The translations under genes were made by a program, and so were the position numbers. From Xanthobacter dioxanivorans (GTDB taxonomy: Bacteria; Pseudomonadota; Alphaproteobacteria; Rhizobiales; Xanthobacteraceae): a stretch of 64,000 nt of DNA. The stretch covers positions 3,514,501-3,578,500 of the forward strand of contig NZ_CP063362.1 of NCBI RefSeq assembly GCF_016807805.1. The letters run 5' to 3'. Positions 19,873-31,188 of the stretch are shown here, piece by piece. Within the stretch, counting starts at the first letter, position 1. Each line of letters starts with the position of its first letter. The notes beneath the pieces were generated by a model. The model ran no database searches and was not told the origin of the DNA. It worked only from the letters and a program-made list of their open reading frames with translations.

Positions 19873-20783
19873 GGCGCCTCCTGCCTTTCCTCCTGTTCGG
19901 TGCGCTCGCGGCGGTCCCGCTGTTCGCCGACGCCTTCACCCTGTCGCTGGTGGCGCGCGGCATGATCTTCGCGCTCGCGGCGGTGAGCCTCGGCTTCATC
20001 CTGGGGCAAGGGGCGCTGGTTTCCTTCGGCCATGCGGCGGTCATGGGCATCGGCGCCTATGCGGTGGGCATCCTGATGGAAGAGGGGGGGAGGGACGCCC
20101 TCGTCTCCTTCCCCGTGGCCATGGCCGCCGCGGGGCTGTTCGCCCTTGCCACCGGCGCGGTCTCGCTGAAGACGCGGGGCGTCTATTTCATCATGATCAC
20201 GCTGGCCTTCGGGCAGATGGCCTTCTTCGTCGCCCAGAGCCTCTCGGCCTATGGCGGCGACGACGGCCTGACGCTCGCCGCCCGTTCCACCGTGGCCGGC
20301 CAGCGCTGGCTGAAGGATCCGAAGATCTTCCATTTCACGGTGCTCGGGCTCCTCGTTGCCACGGTTCTCACGTGCCACGTTCTGGCGGCATCGCCCTTCG
20401 GCCGGGTGCTGGCGGCGGGCAAGGAGAACGAGCGGCGGCTGCGGGCCCTGGGGGTGGATCCCTATCCCTACCGCCTCCTCGCCTTCACCATTGCCGGGGC
20501 GCTGGCGGGCCTTTCCGGCGCGCTCTATGCCAACCTCGCCGAATTCGTCAGCCCGGCCTATCTGTCCTGGCACCGCTCCGGCGAGCTCATCGTGATGGTG
20601 GTGGCCGGCGGCGCCGGAACGGTTCTGGGGCCGGTCATCGGAGCGCTGGGCGTGGTGCTGGTGGAAGAGGGCCTGTCCCGGCTCACCGAGCACTGGCGCA
20701 TCCTCTTTGGCCCGTTGCTGGTGCTGTTGGTCCTCTCTCGCGGCGGCCTCTCCGCCCTTTTCGGGAGACGGCGCGATGGCTGA
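19869..20783 (+). CDS. livM: Branched-chain amino acid type ABC permease (LivM-like)
   Basis: 304 residues, eight to ten spans. LivM features: LGQGALVSFGHAAVMGIGAYA, KTRGVYFIMITLAFGQM, GRVLAAGKENERRLRALGVD and AGGAGTVLGPVIGA. The conserved KEN-E-R-LG loop is the ATPase-contacting EAA equivalent. Start chosen at the ATGA overlap with livH; its end overlaps livG by 8 nt. Confidence 0.92.
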   Translation: MRRLLPFLLFGALAAVPLFADAFTLSLVARGMIFALAAVSLGFILGQGALVSFGHAAVMGIGAYAVGILMEEGGRDALVSFPVAMAAAGLFALATGAVSLKTRGVYFIMITLAFGQMAFFVAQSLSAYGGDDGLTLAARSTVAGQRWLKDPKIFHFTVLGLLVATVLTCHVLAASPFGRVLAAGKENERRLRALGVDPYPYRLLAFTIAGALAGLSGALYANLAEFVSPAYLSWHRSGELIVMVVAGGAGTVLGPVIGALGVVLVEEGLSRLTEHWRILFGPLLVLLVLSRGGLSALFGRRRDG

Positions 20784-21521
20784 GGTGCTGCTGGAGATCT
20801 CCGGCCTCGCCAAGGCCTATGGCGCGCTGCACGTCACGGCGGGCGTGGACCTTTCGGTCCATTCCGGCGAGATCCATGCCCTCATCGGCCCCAATGGCGC
20901 GGGCAAGACCACGCTGGTCGCGCAGATCGCCGGCGAGGTGATGCCAGACGCCGGTGCCATCCGCTTTGCCGGGTCGGACATCACGCGCCTGCCGGTGCAC
21001 CGGCGGGCGCGGCGCGGCCTGGCCCGGTCCTTCCAGATCACCTCGGTCTTTCCGGGCTTCACCGTGCGGGAGAACGTGGCGCTCGCCGTGATGGCTGCGC
21101 GCGGGCGCACCTTCCGCCTGCTGCGACCCGCCTCCGCCGATCGCGAGGCAAATGCGCAGGCGGAGCTCCTGCTGGCCGAGGTCGGGCTCGCCGGCCGCAG
21201 CCGTGTGGCCGCATCGGGCCTCAGCCACGGGGAGAAGCGGGCGCTCGAGCTCGCCATGGGGCTCGCCGCCCGGCCGCGCCTGCTGCTGCTCGACGAGCCC
21301 ATGGCCGGGACGGGGCCGACGGAATCCGCCGCCATGGTGGCCCTGCTGGAGCGCCTCAAGCGGCAATATGCCATTCTGCTCGTGGAACACGACATGGAAG
21401 CGGTGTTCCGCCTCGCCGATCGCATCAGCGTGCTGGTGGCTGGCCGCATCATTGCCTGCGGGACGCCGGACGAGGTGCGCGCCGATGACCGGGTGAAGGC
21501 CGCCTATCTGGGGGAGGAGGC

Positions 21522-21525
<4 letters not shown>
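20776..21525 (+). CDS. livG: Branched-chain amino acid type ABC ATP-binding protein (LivG-like)
   Basis: 249 residues. Walker A GPNGAGKTT, LivG-specific GLARSFQITSVFPGFTVREN, signature region LSHGEKRALELAMGLA (LSHGE in place of LSGGQ, as usual in this family), Walker B LLLLDEPMAGTGPTE, H-loop LVEHDMEAVF. ATG 20776 lies inside the end of livM. One of two ATPases that drive the importer. Confidence 0.93.
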
Positions 21526-22232
<707 letters not shown>

Positions 22233-22240
22233 GGTTGCTC

Positions 22241-22381
22241 CCCGGACAAGCGACGGCGCAGCCGGAGCGCTGATCCGGGGTCCAGCGCGAGACTTCCGCG
22301 CAGCGGGCAATGCCCGGAACCGTTGGATCAGGAAGCGCCTTCGGCGAGCCCGTCCGCTGGGCCCCGGCTCGCATTCCGCTG
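22241..22381 (-). repeat. Dispersed intergenic repeat, copy B (inverted)
   Basis: Reverse-strand copy of the element at 18788–18930. It begins CCCGGACAAGCGACGG and ends GGGCCCCGGCTCGCATTCCGCT. It lies just downstream of livF and could form a stem–loop at the operon end. Confidence 0.7.
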
Positions 22382-22440
22382 ACGCCCCATGGGACGTCCC
22401 ACGGGACGCTCCATGCGTCCGGGACGCGATAGCAGATTTG

Positions 22441-22536
22441 TCACCGCCGTCGCCCTCCGGCTTGACCGAAGGTGCATCCATCGGTCGGTGCAAAGGGCGG
22501 GATGGGTGCTCCGGTCAAGCCGGAGGACGACGGTGA
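22441..22536. repeat. Imperfect inverted repeat with CTCCGGCTTGACCG core
   Basis: Left arm 22441–22482 and right arm 22501–22536 are near complements (TCACCG-CGTC-CTCCGGCTTGACCG against its complement). An RNA of either strand would fold into a long hairpin. Similar CCGGTCAAGCCGGAGGA sequences are common between genes of alphaproteobacteria. Confidence 0.65.
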
Positions 22537-22600
22537 TTGCCTTGCGCGGCACAGCTGTCGGGGGATCATTCCGAAGCGGCGTGCACCGCGGAAAGACGCG

Positions 22601-22631
22601 CAAAAGCAAACGGCAGGCCGAGGCCTGCCGT
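22601..22631 (-). terminator. Intrinsic terminator of rpoD
   Basis: On the minus strand a 9-bp perfect stem ACGGCAGGC / GCCTGCCGT with a 4-nt loop is followed by TTGCTTTTG. It lies 25 bp after the rpoD stop. Confidence 0.8.
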
Positions 22632-22655
22632 CCGATCGTGGGCGAGGGGCGCGGC

Positions 22656-24662
<2,007 letters not shown>

Positions 24663-24908
24663 AGACTTCTCCTGCTGATCCCGCCGAATGACAACAGCAG
24701 AACGGCGGCGCGGCCCCTCGGCCTCGCCACCTTTTGCCCTTGTGCCCGGGAGCGGCTTTTTTGACGCCATCCCGTTAAACCAGCCTGAACGTCCTTCCAA
24801 CCCCAATGGTGGATGCGCTAGGCTGCCTTCCGTTCTGCTTCGCGCCGGACTATGGCATCTTTCAGCGCCATGCCCGCCCGGGCGAAATAAAAATTCGCAT
24901 GCCCGCTC

Positions 24909-26819
24909 CTAGATGGATCGCGCCGCGCTCCGGCCTGACGACGCACCGAAGCCTTCCACCAATGCCTCGGTCCCGTCCAGCGCCGACAGGCGCTCGCGGA
25001 CATCCCGAAGCCAGGCGAAATTCGCTTCACTGGGGTCCTCCCCCAAGGTGCGCTCGGCCTCCTTCAACTCTCTAGATAGCGCGTGAGCCTTGTGATGCAA
25101 GGCCATACGCTGATGCCACCAGAGCCGGACGTCGGCTGGTGCGGTATCAGGATATGCCGGCCAGTCGTGCCGCGGGTCGGCCAGGGCTCTTACCCGGCGG
25201 GTCAGGGCCTCAAGATCCGCCTGTCCGAGGCGTTCGGCAAGGCTCGCGGCGTCGAGGCCGTCGAGATTGGCTTCGACCAGCGCCCGGCGCATCCGGTCCG
25301 CTTCCGGATTGGCCAAGGGCAGGTTCGCCACCTCCTCGCTGGCCTCGTCGAGGAGGAAGGCGTGGTTGATGAGGCAGAACAGCAGCAGGGCCTCATTGCG
25401 CGGCAACGCCGCCATGGGTCCGCGCACCAGGGCGCTGCGGGCGATTTCCGTGCCTCGGGGCACCAGGGGCGGGGGAAGGGGAGTGCCCTTGCGGGCCCGG
25501 GGGCCCGCCTGCCAGCTCTCGCGTCGTCCCTTGGCCGGCCCGCGTTCCTGGGGGGCGATGAGGGCGTTGAAGCGGCCCAGCAGGTCCTGCCGGTAGTGCT
25601 TGCGCACGGTCTCGTCGGCGATGGCCGAGACCACCTCGTTCAGGCGCCCTTCCAGCGCCGCCCGGCGTTCCGGCGTGTCGAGGGAGGCGGCCTCGCTTTC
25701 CCGCGCCCACAATTCCGCCGCCAGCGGCCGGGCCTGCACCAGCACCTGTTCCATGGCCTCGCGGCCGGAGCGGCGGATGAGGTCGTCCGGGTCCTGCCCC
25801 TCCGGCAGGGCGGCGAAGGCGAGGCTGCGGCCGGCCTTCAGGTGCGGCAAGGCGAGGTCGATGGCGCGATGGGCGGCGCGGCGGCCGGCCTTGTCGCCGT
25901 CGAACAGCAGCAGCGGCTCCTCGGACATGCGCCAGAGCAGCTGCAGCTGCTCTTCCGTCAGCGCCGTGCCCAGGGGGGCGACGGTGGCGCCGAAGCCGGC
26001 CTCCGCCATGGCGATCACGTCCACATAGCCTTCCACCGCGATCACCCGCGCCCCCGACTGGGCGGCGGTGCGGGCGGCGAAGCCGTTATAGAGCAGTGAT
26101 CCCTTGTGAAAGAGCGGGGTTTCCGGCGAATTCAGGTACTTGGCCGGGACGTCCTTCTCCAGGGCCCGGCCGCCGAACGCGACGATACGGCCCTTCAGGT
26201 CGGTGATGGGGAACATCACCCGGTCGCGGAAACGGTCGTAGGGTACCGGAATGTCGTCGCCGGCGATGAGCAGGCCGGCTTCCACCATGTCTTCCACCGG
26301 CACACCTGCCTTGCCGAGGGCCTCCTTGAGGTGGAAGCGCTCCCCCGCGGCGTAGCCGAGGCCGAATCGCTTCTGGGTGGCGGCGCCGAGCTCGCGGTCG
26401 GCGAGATAGCCGCGCGCCTTCGCGCCGAGGCGTGACTGCAGCGTCTCCTCGAAATGCCGGGCGGCCAGCGCCATCACCTCGAACAGGGTGCGCCGGCGCT
26501 CTTCCTTCTTCGCCGCCTCGGGGGTGGCCTGCGGTACCGGCAGGCCGGCCATGGAGGCGAGACGCTCCACCGCTTCGCCGAAGGGCACGCCCTCGGTCTC
26601 CATCAGGAAGTCGAACACGTCCCCGTGCTTGCCGGAGGAGAAGCAGTGGTAGAAGCCCTTCTGGTCATTGACGAAGAAGGACGGGGTCTTCTCCGCGTTG
26701 AAGGGGGAGAGGCCGGCGAACTCGCGTCCTTGCTTCTTCAGCCGGACCCGCCGGCCCACCACCTCGGACACCGGGAGGCGGGCGCGGATCTCGTCGAGGA
26801 AGGCGGGTGGGAAGCGCAT
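24909..26819 (-). CDS. dnaG: DNA primase with degenerate zinc-ribbon
   Basis: 636 residues. Synthesises RNA primers at replication forks. The N-terminal ribbon aligns with E. coli DnaG, but three of the four zinc ligands are gone: Ser38, Asn41 and Ser62 stand where C40, H43 and C64 would be (LSPFNAEKTPSF, YHCFSSGKHGD); only Cys59 remains. The TOPRIM domain is intact (VEGYVDVIAMAEAGF, LLLFDGDKAGRRAA). The C-terminal ~150 residues correspond to the DnaB-interacting domain. To my recollection this ribbon loss is shared by Bradyrhizobium-type relatives. It sits between the yqeY homologue and rpoD, in part the classical rpsU–dnaG–rpoD arrangement, but rpsU lies elsewhere (41.3 kb). Confidence 0.96.
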   Translation of the reverse strand: MRFPPAFLDEIRARLPVSEVVGRRVRLKKQGREFAGLSPFNAEKTPSFFVNDQKGFYHCFSSGKHGDVFDFLMETEGVPFGEAVERLASMAGLPVPQATPEAAKKEERRRTLFEVMALAARHFEETLQSRLGAKARGYLADRELGAATQKRFGLGYAAGERFHLKEALGKAGVPVEDMVEAGLLIAGDDIPVPYDRFRDRVMFPITDLKGRIVAFGGRALEKDVPAKYLNSPETPLFHKGSLLYNGFAARTAAQSGARVIAVEGYVDVIAMAEAGFGATVAPLGTALTEEQLQLLWRMSEEPLLLFDGDKAGRRAAHRAIDLALPHLKAGRSLAFAALPEGQDPDDLIRRSGREAMEQVLVQARPLAAELWARESEAASLDTPERRAALEGRLNEVVSAIADETVRKHYRQDLLGRFNALIAPQERGPAKGRRESWQAGPRARKGTPLPPPLVPRGTEIARSALVRGPMAALPRNEALLLFCLINHAFLLDEASEEVANLPLANPEADRMRRALVEANLDGLDAASLAERLGQADLEALTRRVRALADPRHDWPAYPDTAPADVRLWWHQRMALHHKAHALSRELKEAERTLGEDPSEANFAWLRDVRERLSALDGTEALVEGFGASSGRSAARSI

Positions 26820-27255
26820 TCGGGTCAGGGTCCGGGGCGTCAGCCCATCAGTCTAGCGAAACAGGAGCGGGTGCGGCAGCGCCGATCGCATGCCGGTGGG
26901 GGGCGCGGCCGCGCCGGCCGCGCCGGCTCGCACTATCCTCGTTATCCACAGCCGGTCATCTCGCGAAATGCGTGCGCACATGCTGCCCGCCGCAGTCGGG
27001 GCCAAGGCAATCGCTGATCGGCCGGCCCTTTCGGCACGGGCCCGGCTGTCACGGGTTCGCTGGCCGATGTCCTGAATACCACCTTCCGGTGTTAAATTCT
27101 CTTTCTGCGGCCTGCCCGCGGTCAGGCGCGCTGCTGCCGGACGCCGGCCGTCCCCGCCATCGGGTTGCCGGCGCACGCGCCTTTTGCGCGCGGGCGGGGC
27201 CTGGAGCCGCCGCCGACGCGTGGTCGGGGCGGCCCCAAAGGTGGGGCGGACAGCG
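26820..27255. other. Intergenic region between yqeY homologue and dnaG
   Basis: 435 bp with no supported gene. It must hold the dnaG promoter. An AT-richer patch (GTGTTAAATTCTCTTTC) is at ~27090–27106. No RNA gene recognised. Confidence 0.4.
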
Positions 27256-27717
27256 TCAGCCCGCGTTGGTGAGCGCGTCCTTCACCCAGCCAGAGGCCTT
27301 GCCGAAGTCGATGGCGCCGGCATGGCGCTCCTTGAGGACCGCCATGGTGCGGCCCATGTCCTTGATGCCCTTGGCCTCGATCTCGGCGATCACCGCGGCG
27401 ATGGCGGCGCGGGTGTCGGCCTCGGAGAGCTGCTGCGGCAGGAAGGCCTGGATGTAGGTGATCTCCTCGCGCTCCTGCGCGGCGAGCTCGGGGCGCCCGG
27501 CCTCGTCATAGATCTTCGCGCTCTCCTCGCGCTGCTTCACCATCTTCGCGAGGAGCGCCCGCAGTTCGTCGTCGGTCAGGGGGTCCTTGCCGTGGCCGCG
27601 CTGCTCGATGTCGCGGTCCTTCAGCGCCGCGTTGATCAGGCGCAGCGTGCCGGTGCGGCGCTTGTCCTGGGCCTTCAGTGACTCTTTCAGAGCCGCATTG
27701 ATGTCGTCACGAAGCAC
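27256..27717 (-). CDS. GatB/YqeY domain protein
   Basis: 153 residues, the usual YqeY length. LRDDINAALKESLKAQDK, RRTGTLRLINAALKDRDI and the C-terminal LKERHAGAIDFGKASGWVKDAL match the family, whose domain also forms the tRNA-binding tail of GatB. Role unclear; often encoded by dnaG and rpoD, as here. Start is GTG 27717 (AAGGA ~9 nt upstream); the longer frame to 27885 is not conserved. Divergent from carA. Confidence 0.9.
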   Translation of the reverse strand: MLRDDINAALKESLKAQDKRRTGTLRLINAALKDRDIEQRGHGKDPLTDDELRALLAKMVKQREESAKIYDEAGRPELAAQEREEITYIQAFLPQQLSEADTRAAIAAVIAEIEAKGIKDMGRTMAVLKERHAGAIDFGKASGWVKDALTNAG

Positions 27718-27955
27718 GGAACGTTGTCCTTGTTGCAATTGTGATCCGGATGGAAGTGCTGGCGCGGGAGGGAGAAGGCGGCCGGGCCTCTTCCGCGTGG
27801 CCGCCACGCCTCCGCAGGAGGCTCCCTGCGTCCGCTCGACCGCGCTTTCGACCGCAGCCGTGGCCCGACATCTGCGGGTCCACATGCACCGCGACGCACA
27901 AATTCACGCGCTTGACGCTGGAAACGTCGCGCGTGAGCCTCTATCTAGGCGATCC

Positions 27956-29191
27956 ATGACGAACGAACAAGACCACGCCCTGACCGCCCCGGCCGCGGGC
28001 CGGGATGCGACGCCCCCCGCCGAAGGCTGGAGCGAGCCCAAGCCCACGGCTGTGCTCGTCCTCGCCGACGGCACGGTGCTCGAAGGCTTCGGCATCGGTG
28101 CCGAGGCGAGCCTGGCTGGCGAGGTGTGCTTCAACACCGCCATCACCGGCTACGAGGAGATCCTCACGGATCCCTCCTATGCGGGCCAGATCATCACCTT
28201 CACCTTCCCGCACATCGGCAATGTGGGCACCAACGAAGAGGACATCGAGACGGTGTCCATGGCCCAGTCCTCCGGCGTGCGCGGCGTGGTGCTGCGCACA
28301 GCGGTGACCGAGCCGTCCAACTACCGCGCCACCCGCCACCTCGACGAGTGGCTGAAGGCGCGCGGCATCCCCGGCATCAGCGGCATCGACACCCGCGCGC
28401 TCACCGCCCTCATCCGCGAGGGCGGCATGCCCAACGCGGTCATCGCCCATTCCCGCGACGGCGTCTTCGATCTCGACGCGCTCAAGGCCGAGGCGCGCCA
28501 GTGGCCCGGCCTCGTGGGCATGGACCTCGTGCCTGGCGTCACCTCGGCCCAGCGCTTCGCCTGGGACGAGACCACCTGGGGCTGGGCGACCGGATACGGC
28601 CGCGAGGATGCGCCCCGCCACCATGTGGTGGCGGTGGACTATGGCGTGAAGCGCAACATCCTGCGCCTGCTCGCCAGCGCCGGCTGCAAGGTGACGGTGG
28701 TGCCGGCCACGGCCTCGGCCGGGGACATCCTGGCGCTGAAGCCGGACGGCGTCTTCCTCTCCAACGGCCCGGGCGATCCGGCGGCGACGGGGGAATATGC
28801 GGTGCCGGTGATTCGCGAGATCATCGCCAGCGGCGTGCCCACCTTCGGCATCTGCCTCGGCCACCAGATGATCGGCCTCGCGGTGGGCGGGCGCACCATG
28901 AAGATGCACCAGGGGCACCACGGCGCGAACCACCCGGTGAAGGACCTCACCACCGGCAAGGTGGAGATCACCTCCATGAACCACGGTTTCGCCGTGGATC
29001 GTGGCAGCTTGCCGGAAAATGCGATCGAGACCCACGTCTCCCTGTTCGACGGCTCCAATGCCGGCATCGCGCTGGCCGACCGGCCGGTCTTCTCGGTGCA
29101 GTACCATCCCGAGGCGAGCCCCGGCCCGCACGACAGCCACTATCTCTTCGATCGCTTCGTGCAGATGATCGAGAAGAGCAAGGCGGCCTGA
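27956..29191 (+). CDS. carA: Carbamoyl-phosphate synthase small subunit
   Basis: 411 residues. Glutaminase subunit that supplies ammonia to CarB for arginine and pyrimidine synthesis. CPSase small-chain N-domain (ITGYEEILTDPSYAGQI, GISGIDTRALTALIREGG) and class I glutamine amidotransferase domain with the nucleophile Cys in FGICLGHQM and His/Glu in VQYHPEASPGP. ATG 27956 is chosen; a ~25-residue N-terminal extension before AVLVLADGTVLEG is usual in alphaproteobacteria. carB is not in the window. A strong bidirectional-looking terminator follows. Confidence 0.95.
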   Translation: MTNEQDHALTAPAAGRDATPPAEGWSEPKPTAVLVLADGTVLEGFGIGAEASLAGEVCFNTAITGYEEILTDPSYAGQIITFTFPHIGNVGTNEEDIETVSMAQSSGVRGVVLRTAVTEPSNYRATRHLDEWLKARGIPGISGIDTRALTALIREGGMPNAVIAHSRDGVFDLDALKAEARQWPGLVGMDLVPGVTSAQRFAWDETTWGWATGYGREDAPRHHVVAVDYGVKRNILRLLASAGCKVTVVPATASAGDILALKPDGVFLSNGPGDPAATGEYAVPVIREIIASGVPTFGICLGHQMIGLAVGGRTMKMHQGHHGANHPVKDLTTGKVEITSMNHGFAVDRGSLPENAIETHVSLFDGSNAGIALADRPVFSVQYHPEASPGPHDSHYLFDRFVQMIEKSKAA

Positions 29192-29212
29192 GCGCGCCGC
29201 CCCTGGACTGAA

Positions 29213-29252
29213 AAGGCCGGCGCCGGGGATATCCTGGAGCCGGCCTTTTTCG
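29213..29252 (+). terminator. Intrinsic terminator of carA
   Basis: AAAAGGCCGGC, a 17-nt loop and GCCGGCCTTTTT, with the A and T runs also able to pair. It lies 22 bp after the carA stop and could also serve transcripts from the other strand. Confidence 0.85.
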
Positions 29253-29298
29253 TTGGGGGGCCAGGGAGGCCTCGGAGTGGCGAGGGCTTCGGGAAGGT

Positions 29299-30042
29299 TC
29301 AGTCCTCCCGCCACGCCCACAGCAGATCGTGCATGCCGTCCCTGAGACGGAAGCCCTTGGCGACGAGGTGGGCCTTCAGGTCGGCGCGGGTGCGCGGCGA
29401 CTGCTTCTGGTCATGCACCTCGATCACCATCTGGCGGATGCGCTTCAGCACGCCGTCGGACGCGCCATAGAGGATGGAAAACTCGGCGCCCTCGCAATCC
29501 ATCTTGAGGAAGGCGCAGCTTTCGATGCCGTGGCGGGCAAAGGCCTCCTCGAGCGTCGTCGTCGCCACCGTCACCTTCTCCCCCTTCGTGCTCAGCAGCG
29601 AACCGGAGGTGGAGACGCCGCCTGCATTTCCACGATGGAAGGTCATTTCCCCCGCCGTGTCGGAGATGGCCTGCGGCACCGGCACCAGCCGGCCGGCGGC
29701 GAGGGCGGCGTTGGCGGACAGGTGAGCGAAATTGACCGGGTCCGGCTCGAAGGCGATCACCCGTCCGGCCGCCAGGCGATGCAGGGCGAACATGCTGAAG
29801 GCGCCGATGTTCGCGCCGATGTCGACGACGGTATCGCCGGGCTGCACCGGGAGCGGCATCCCCTTGAGGTAGGCCTCGTCGAAGAACACTTCCTTGAACT
29901 CGTGCAGCACCTCGCGCGGCACCTTCACCTCGACGCCCGAGCGCAGCCGGAAATGGGCCACGGGCGCCTGGGTCAGGCCGTACTTGAAGGCGAAGTAGGT
30001 GGGCCAGTTGGAGATGTTCTTGACGAGATTGGCATAGCGCAT
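29299..30042 (-). CDS. FkbM family methyltransferase
   Basis: 247 residues. SAM-binding motif VVDIGANIGAFSMFAL, then VIAFEPDPVNFAHL, and the FkbM signature FLKMDCEGAEFSILYG with IEVHDQ after it. Probably an O-methyltransferase; substrate unknown (members modify sugars, lipids or secondary metabolites). ATG 30042 is preferred over an in-frame start 39 nt upstream; neither has a good ribosome binding site. The upstream 14-bp tandem repeats separate it from the GntR gene on the same strand. Confidence 0.85.
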   Translation of the reverse strand: MRYANLVKNISNWPTYFAFKYGLTQAPVAHFRLRSGVEVKVPREVLHEFKEVFFDEAYLKGMPLPVQPGDTVVDIGANIGAFSMFALHRLAAGRVIAFEPDPVNFAHLSANAALAAGRLVPVPQAISDTAGEMTFHRGNAGGVSTSGSLLSTKGEKVTVATTTLEEAFARHGIESCAFLKMDCEGAEFSILYGASDGVLKRIRQMVIEVHDQKQSPRTRADLKAHLVAKGFRLRDGMHDLLWAWRED

Positions 30043-30132
30043 GGGATGAGGAGGCTGCCCTTGTGCGGACCCATGCCGCATGGGTCCCTTCTCCCCCGGA
30101 GGGGCGCCCCCCTCTTTAATCCGAAAACACCG

Positions 30133-30205
30133 AAAGGTCAGTCCGGAAAGGTCAGTCCGGAAAGGTCCGTCCGGACAAGGTCAGTCCAGGCAAGGTCAGT
30201 CGAGG
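30133..30205. repeat. 14-bp tandem repeat running into the GntR gene end
   Basis: About five units of AAAGGTCAGTCCGG: two exact, one with a single change, then two degenerate longer ones (ACAAGGTCAGTCCAGG, CAAGGTCAGTCGAGG). The last unit covers the stop and last codons of the GntR regulator, so repeat expansion may have set that protein's C-terminus. Confidence 0.85.
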
Positions 30206-30885
30206 AAGTGGCCGTGCTCTGCCACGTGCCGGGCGAGGCCCAGCGTGTGCTCGCGCACCAGACGCTCGGCAAGATCCGCGTCGCGCTTCTCGATGGCTTC
30301 CACGATGCGGGTGTGGTCGAGGATGGAGCGCTGCGCCCGGTGATCCTGGCCGATGGTGACCTTGCGCACGCCGCGCATATGCGGGAACAGGCTCTCGGTC
30401 GTCTCGCCGATCAGCGCGCAGCCGGACATGCGGATGATGAGCTTGTGAAAGGCGAGGTTGGCCTCCGAATACTCGGACACGAACTCTTCCGGGTCGCGGT
30501 TGGCGAAGGCGCGCACATTCTCGCGCAGGAGGCGGATCTCGGCCTCGCTCGCCCGCTCGCAGGCCAGCCGCGCCGCCATGCCCTCTAGGGCGGCCCAGAC
30601 GGTGATCATCTCGATGATCTCCCGCTTGGACTTGCGGACCACGAAGATGCCGCGGCGCGGTACCGAGCGCACGAACCCTTCCTGCTCCAGAAGGGTCATG
30701 GCCTCGCGGATCGGCGTGCGGGAGACGCCCAGCTTCTCGGAGAGCTGACGCTCCTCGAGGCGGATTTCCTCGGGGTGGCTGTAGATGTCCATCTCCATGA
30801 TGGCCGCCTTCAGCGCCTTGTAGGCCTTCATCCGGAAGCTCGATTCCGTCTCGATCGGCTTCACGTTGATATCCTGGTACGTCAT
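30196..30885 (-). CDS. GntR-family transcriptional regulator (FCD/FadR subfamily)
   Basis: 229 residues. Winged helix at ~40–85 with the GntR signature LEERQLSEKLGVSRTPIREA and the wing RRGIFVV. FCD effector domain ~95–215 with conserved EMITVWAALEGMAARLA, and His residues for metal binding (NLAFHKLII, DHTRIVEAIEKRDA). Such proteins are ligand-released repressors of acid catabolism genes. It is divergent from the CBS gene and next to frc and two OxlT-like genes, whose upstream regions share GTAT-N5-ATAC; I infer it controls them. A related GTATTGAATAC lies 89 bp before its own start. Confidence 0.9.
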   Translation of the reverse strand: MTYQDINVKPIETESSFRMKAYKALKAAIMEMDIYSHPEEIRLEERQLSEKLGVSRTPIREAMTLLEQEGFVRSVPRRGIFVVRKSKREIIEMITVWAALEGMAARLACERASEAEIRLLRENVRAFANRDPEEFVSEYSEANLAFHKLIIRMSGCALIGETTESLFPHMRGVRKVTIGQDHRAQRSILDHTRIVEAIEKRDADLAERLVREHTLGLARHVAEHGHFLD

Positions 30886-30973
30886 CGCACCCCTTCGCCT
30901 TAGGCTCGTCGACGCGCTCGGCCGGTCGCCGGAATTCCCACCGCCCGCCGCAACGTGTGATTCTCCGCGCGGC

Positions 30974-30984
30974 GTATTGAATAC
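30974..30984. promoter_or_regulatory. Inverted repeat GTATTGAATAC before the GntR gene
   Basis: Perfect GTATT-G-AATAC, 89 bp upstream of the regulator start. It has the same GTAT and ATAC half-sites as the other boxes but a 3-nt spacer. Candidate autoregulatory site. Confidence 0.5.
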
Positions 30985-31093
30985 ATCATATCAGATCGCC
31001 GAATAGGCGTTAGGGCAGGTAATGACGCATGGATAGCTGCGCCCTGTCGTTGCGATGCAGCAAAATCCCCCCTCCCTCCTCCCGCACTGCGCG

Positions 31094-31116
31094 TTGACAG
31101 AATGTATTCTGAATAC
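31094..31116 (+). promoter_or_regulatory. Promoter -35 and GTAT-N5-ATAC operator of the CBS gene
   Basis: A consensus -35 TTGACA (31094–31099) is followed by GTATTCTGAATAC (31104–31116), 73 bp before the start codon. The box fills the space between -35 and the expected -10, a position suited to repression. Confidence 0.6.
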
Positions 31117-31188
31117 CAGCATCAGTGTCCAAGGGCCGCATTGAACGGTCCGCATACGAGGCGGCAGGCGCCGCCAGGGGAGGACATC

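Larger units (their letters stand above)
30886..31188. other. Divergent control region, GntR gene / CBS gene
   Basis: 303 bp without a gene. It holds two inverted repeats (30974–30984 and 31104–31116), the second inside a TTGACA promoter. Base composition is more AT-rich near both repeats. Confidence 0.6.

Noticed and set aside
30133..30205. CRISPR-like short repeats
   Set aside because: Units are directly adjacent with no spacers and no cas gene is near; simple tandem repeat.
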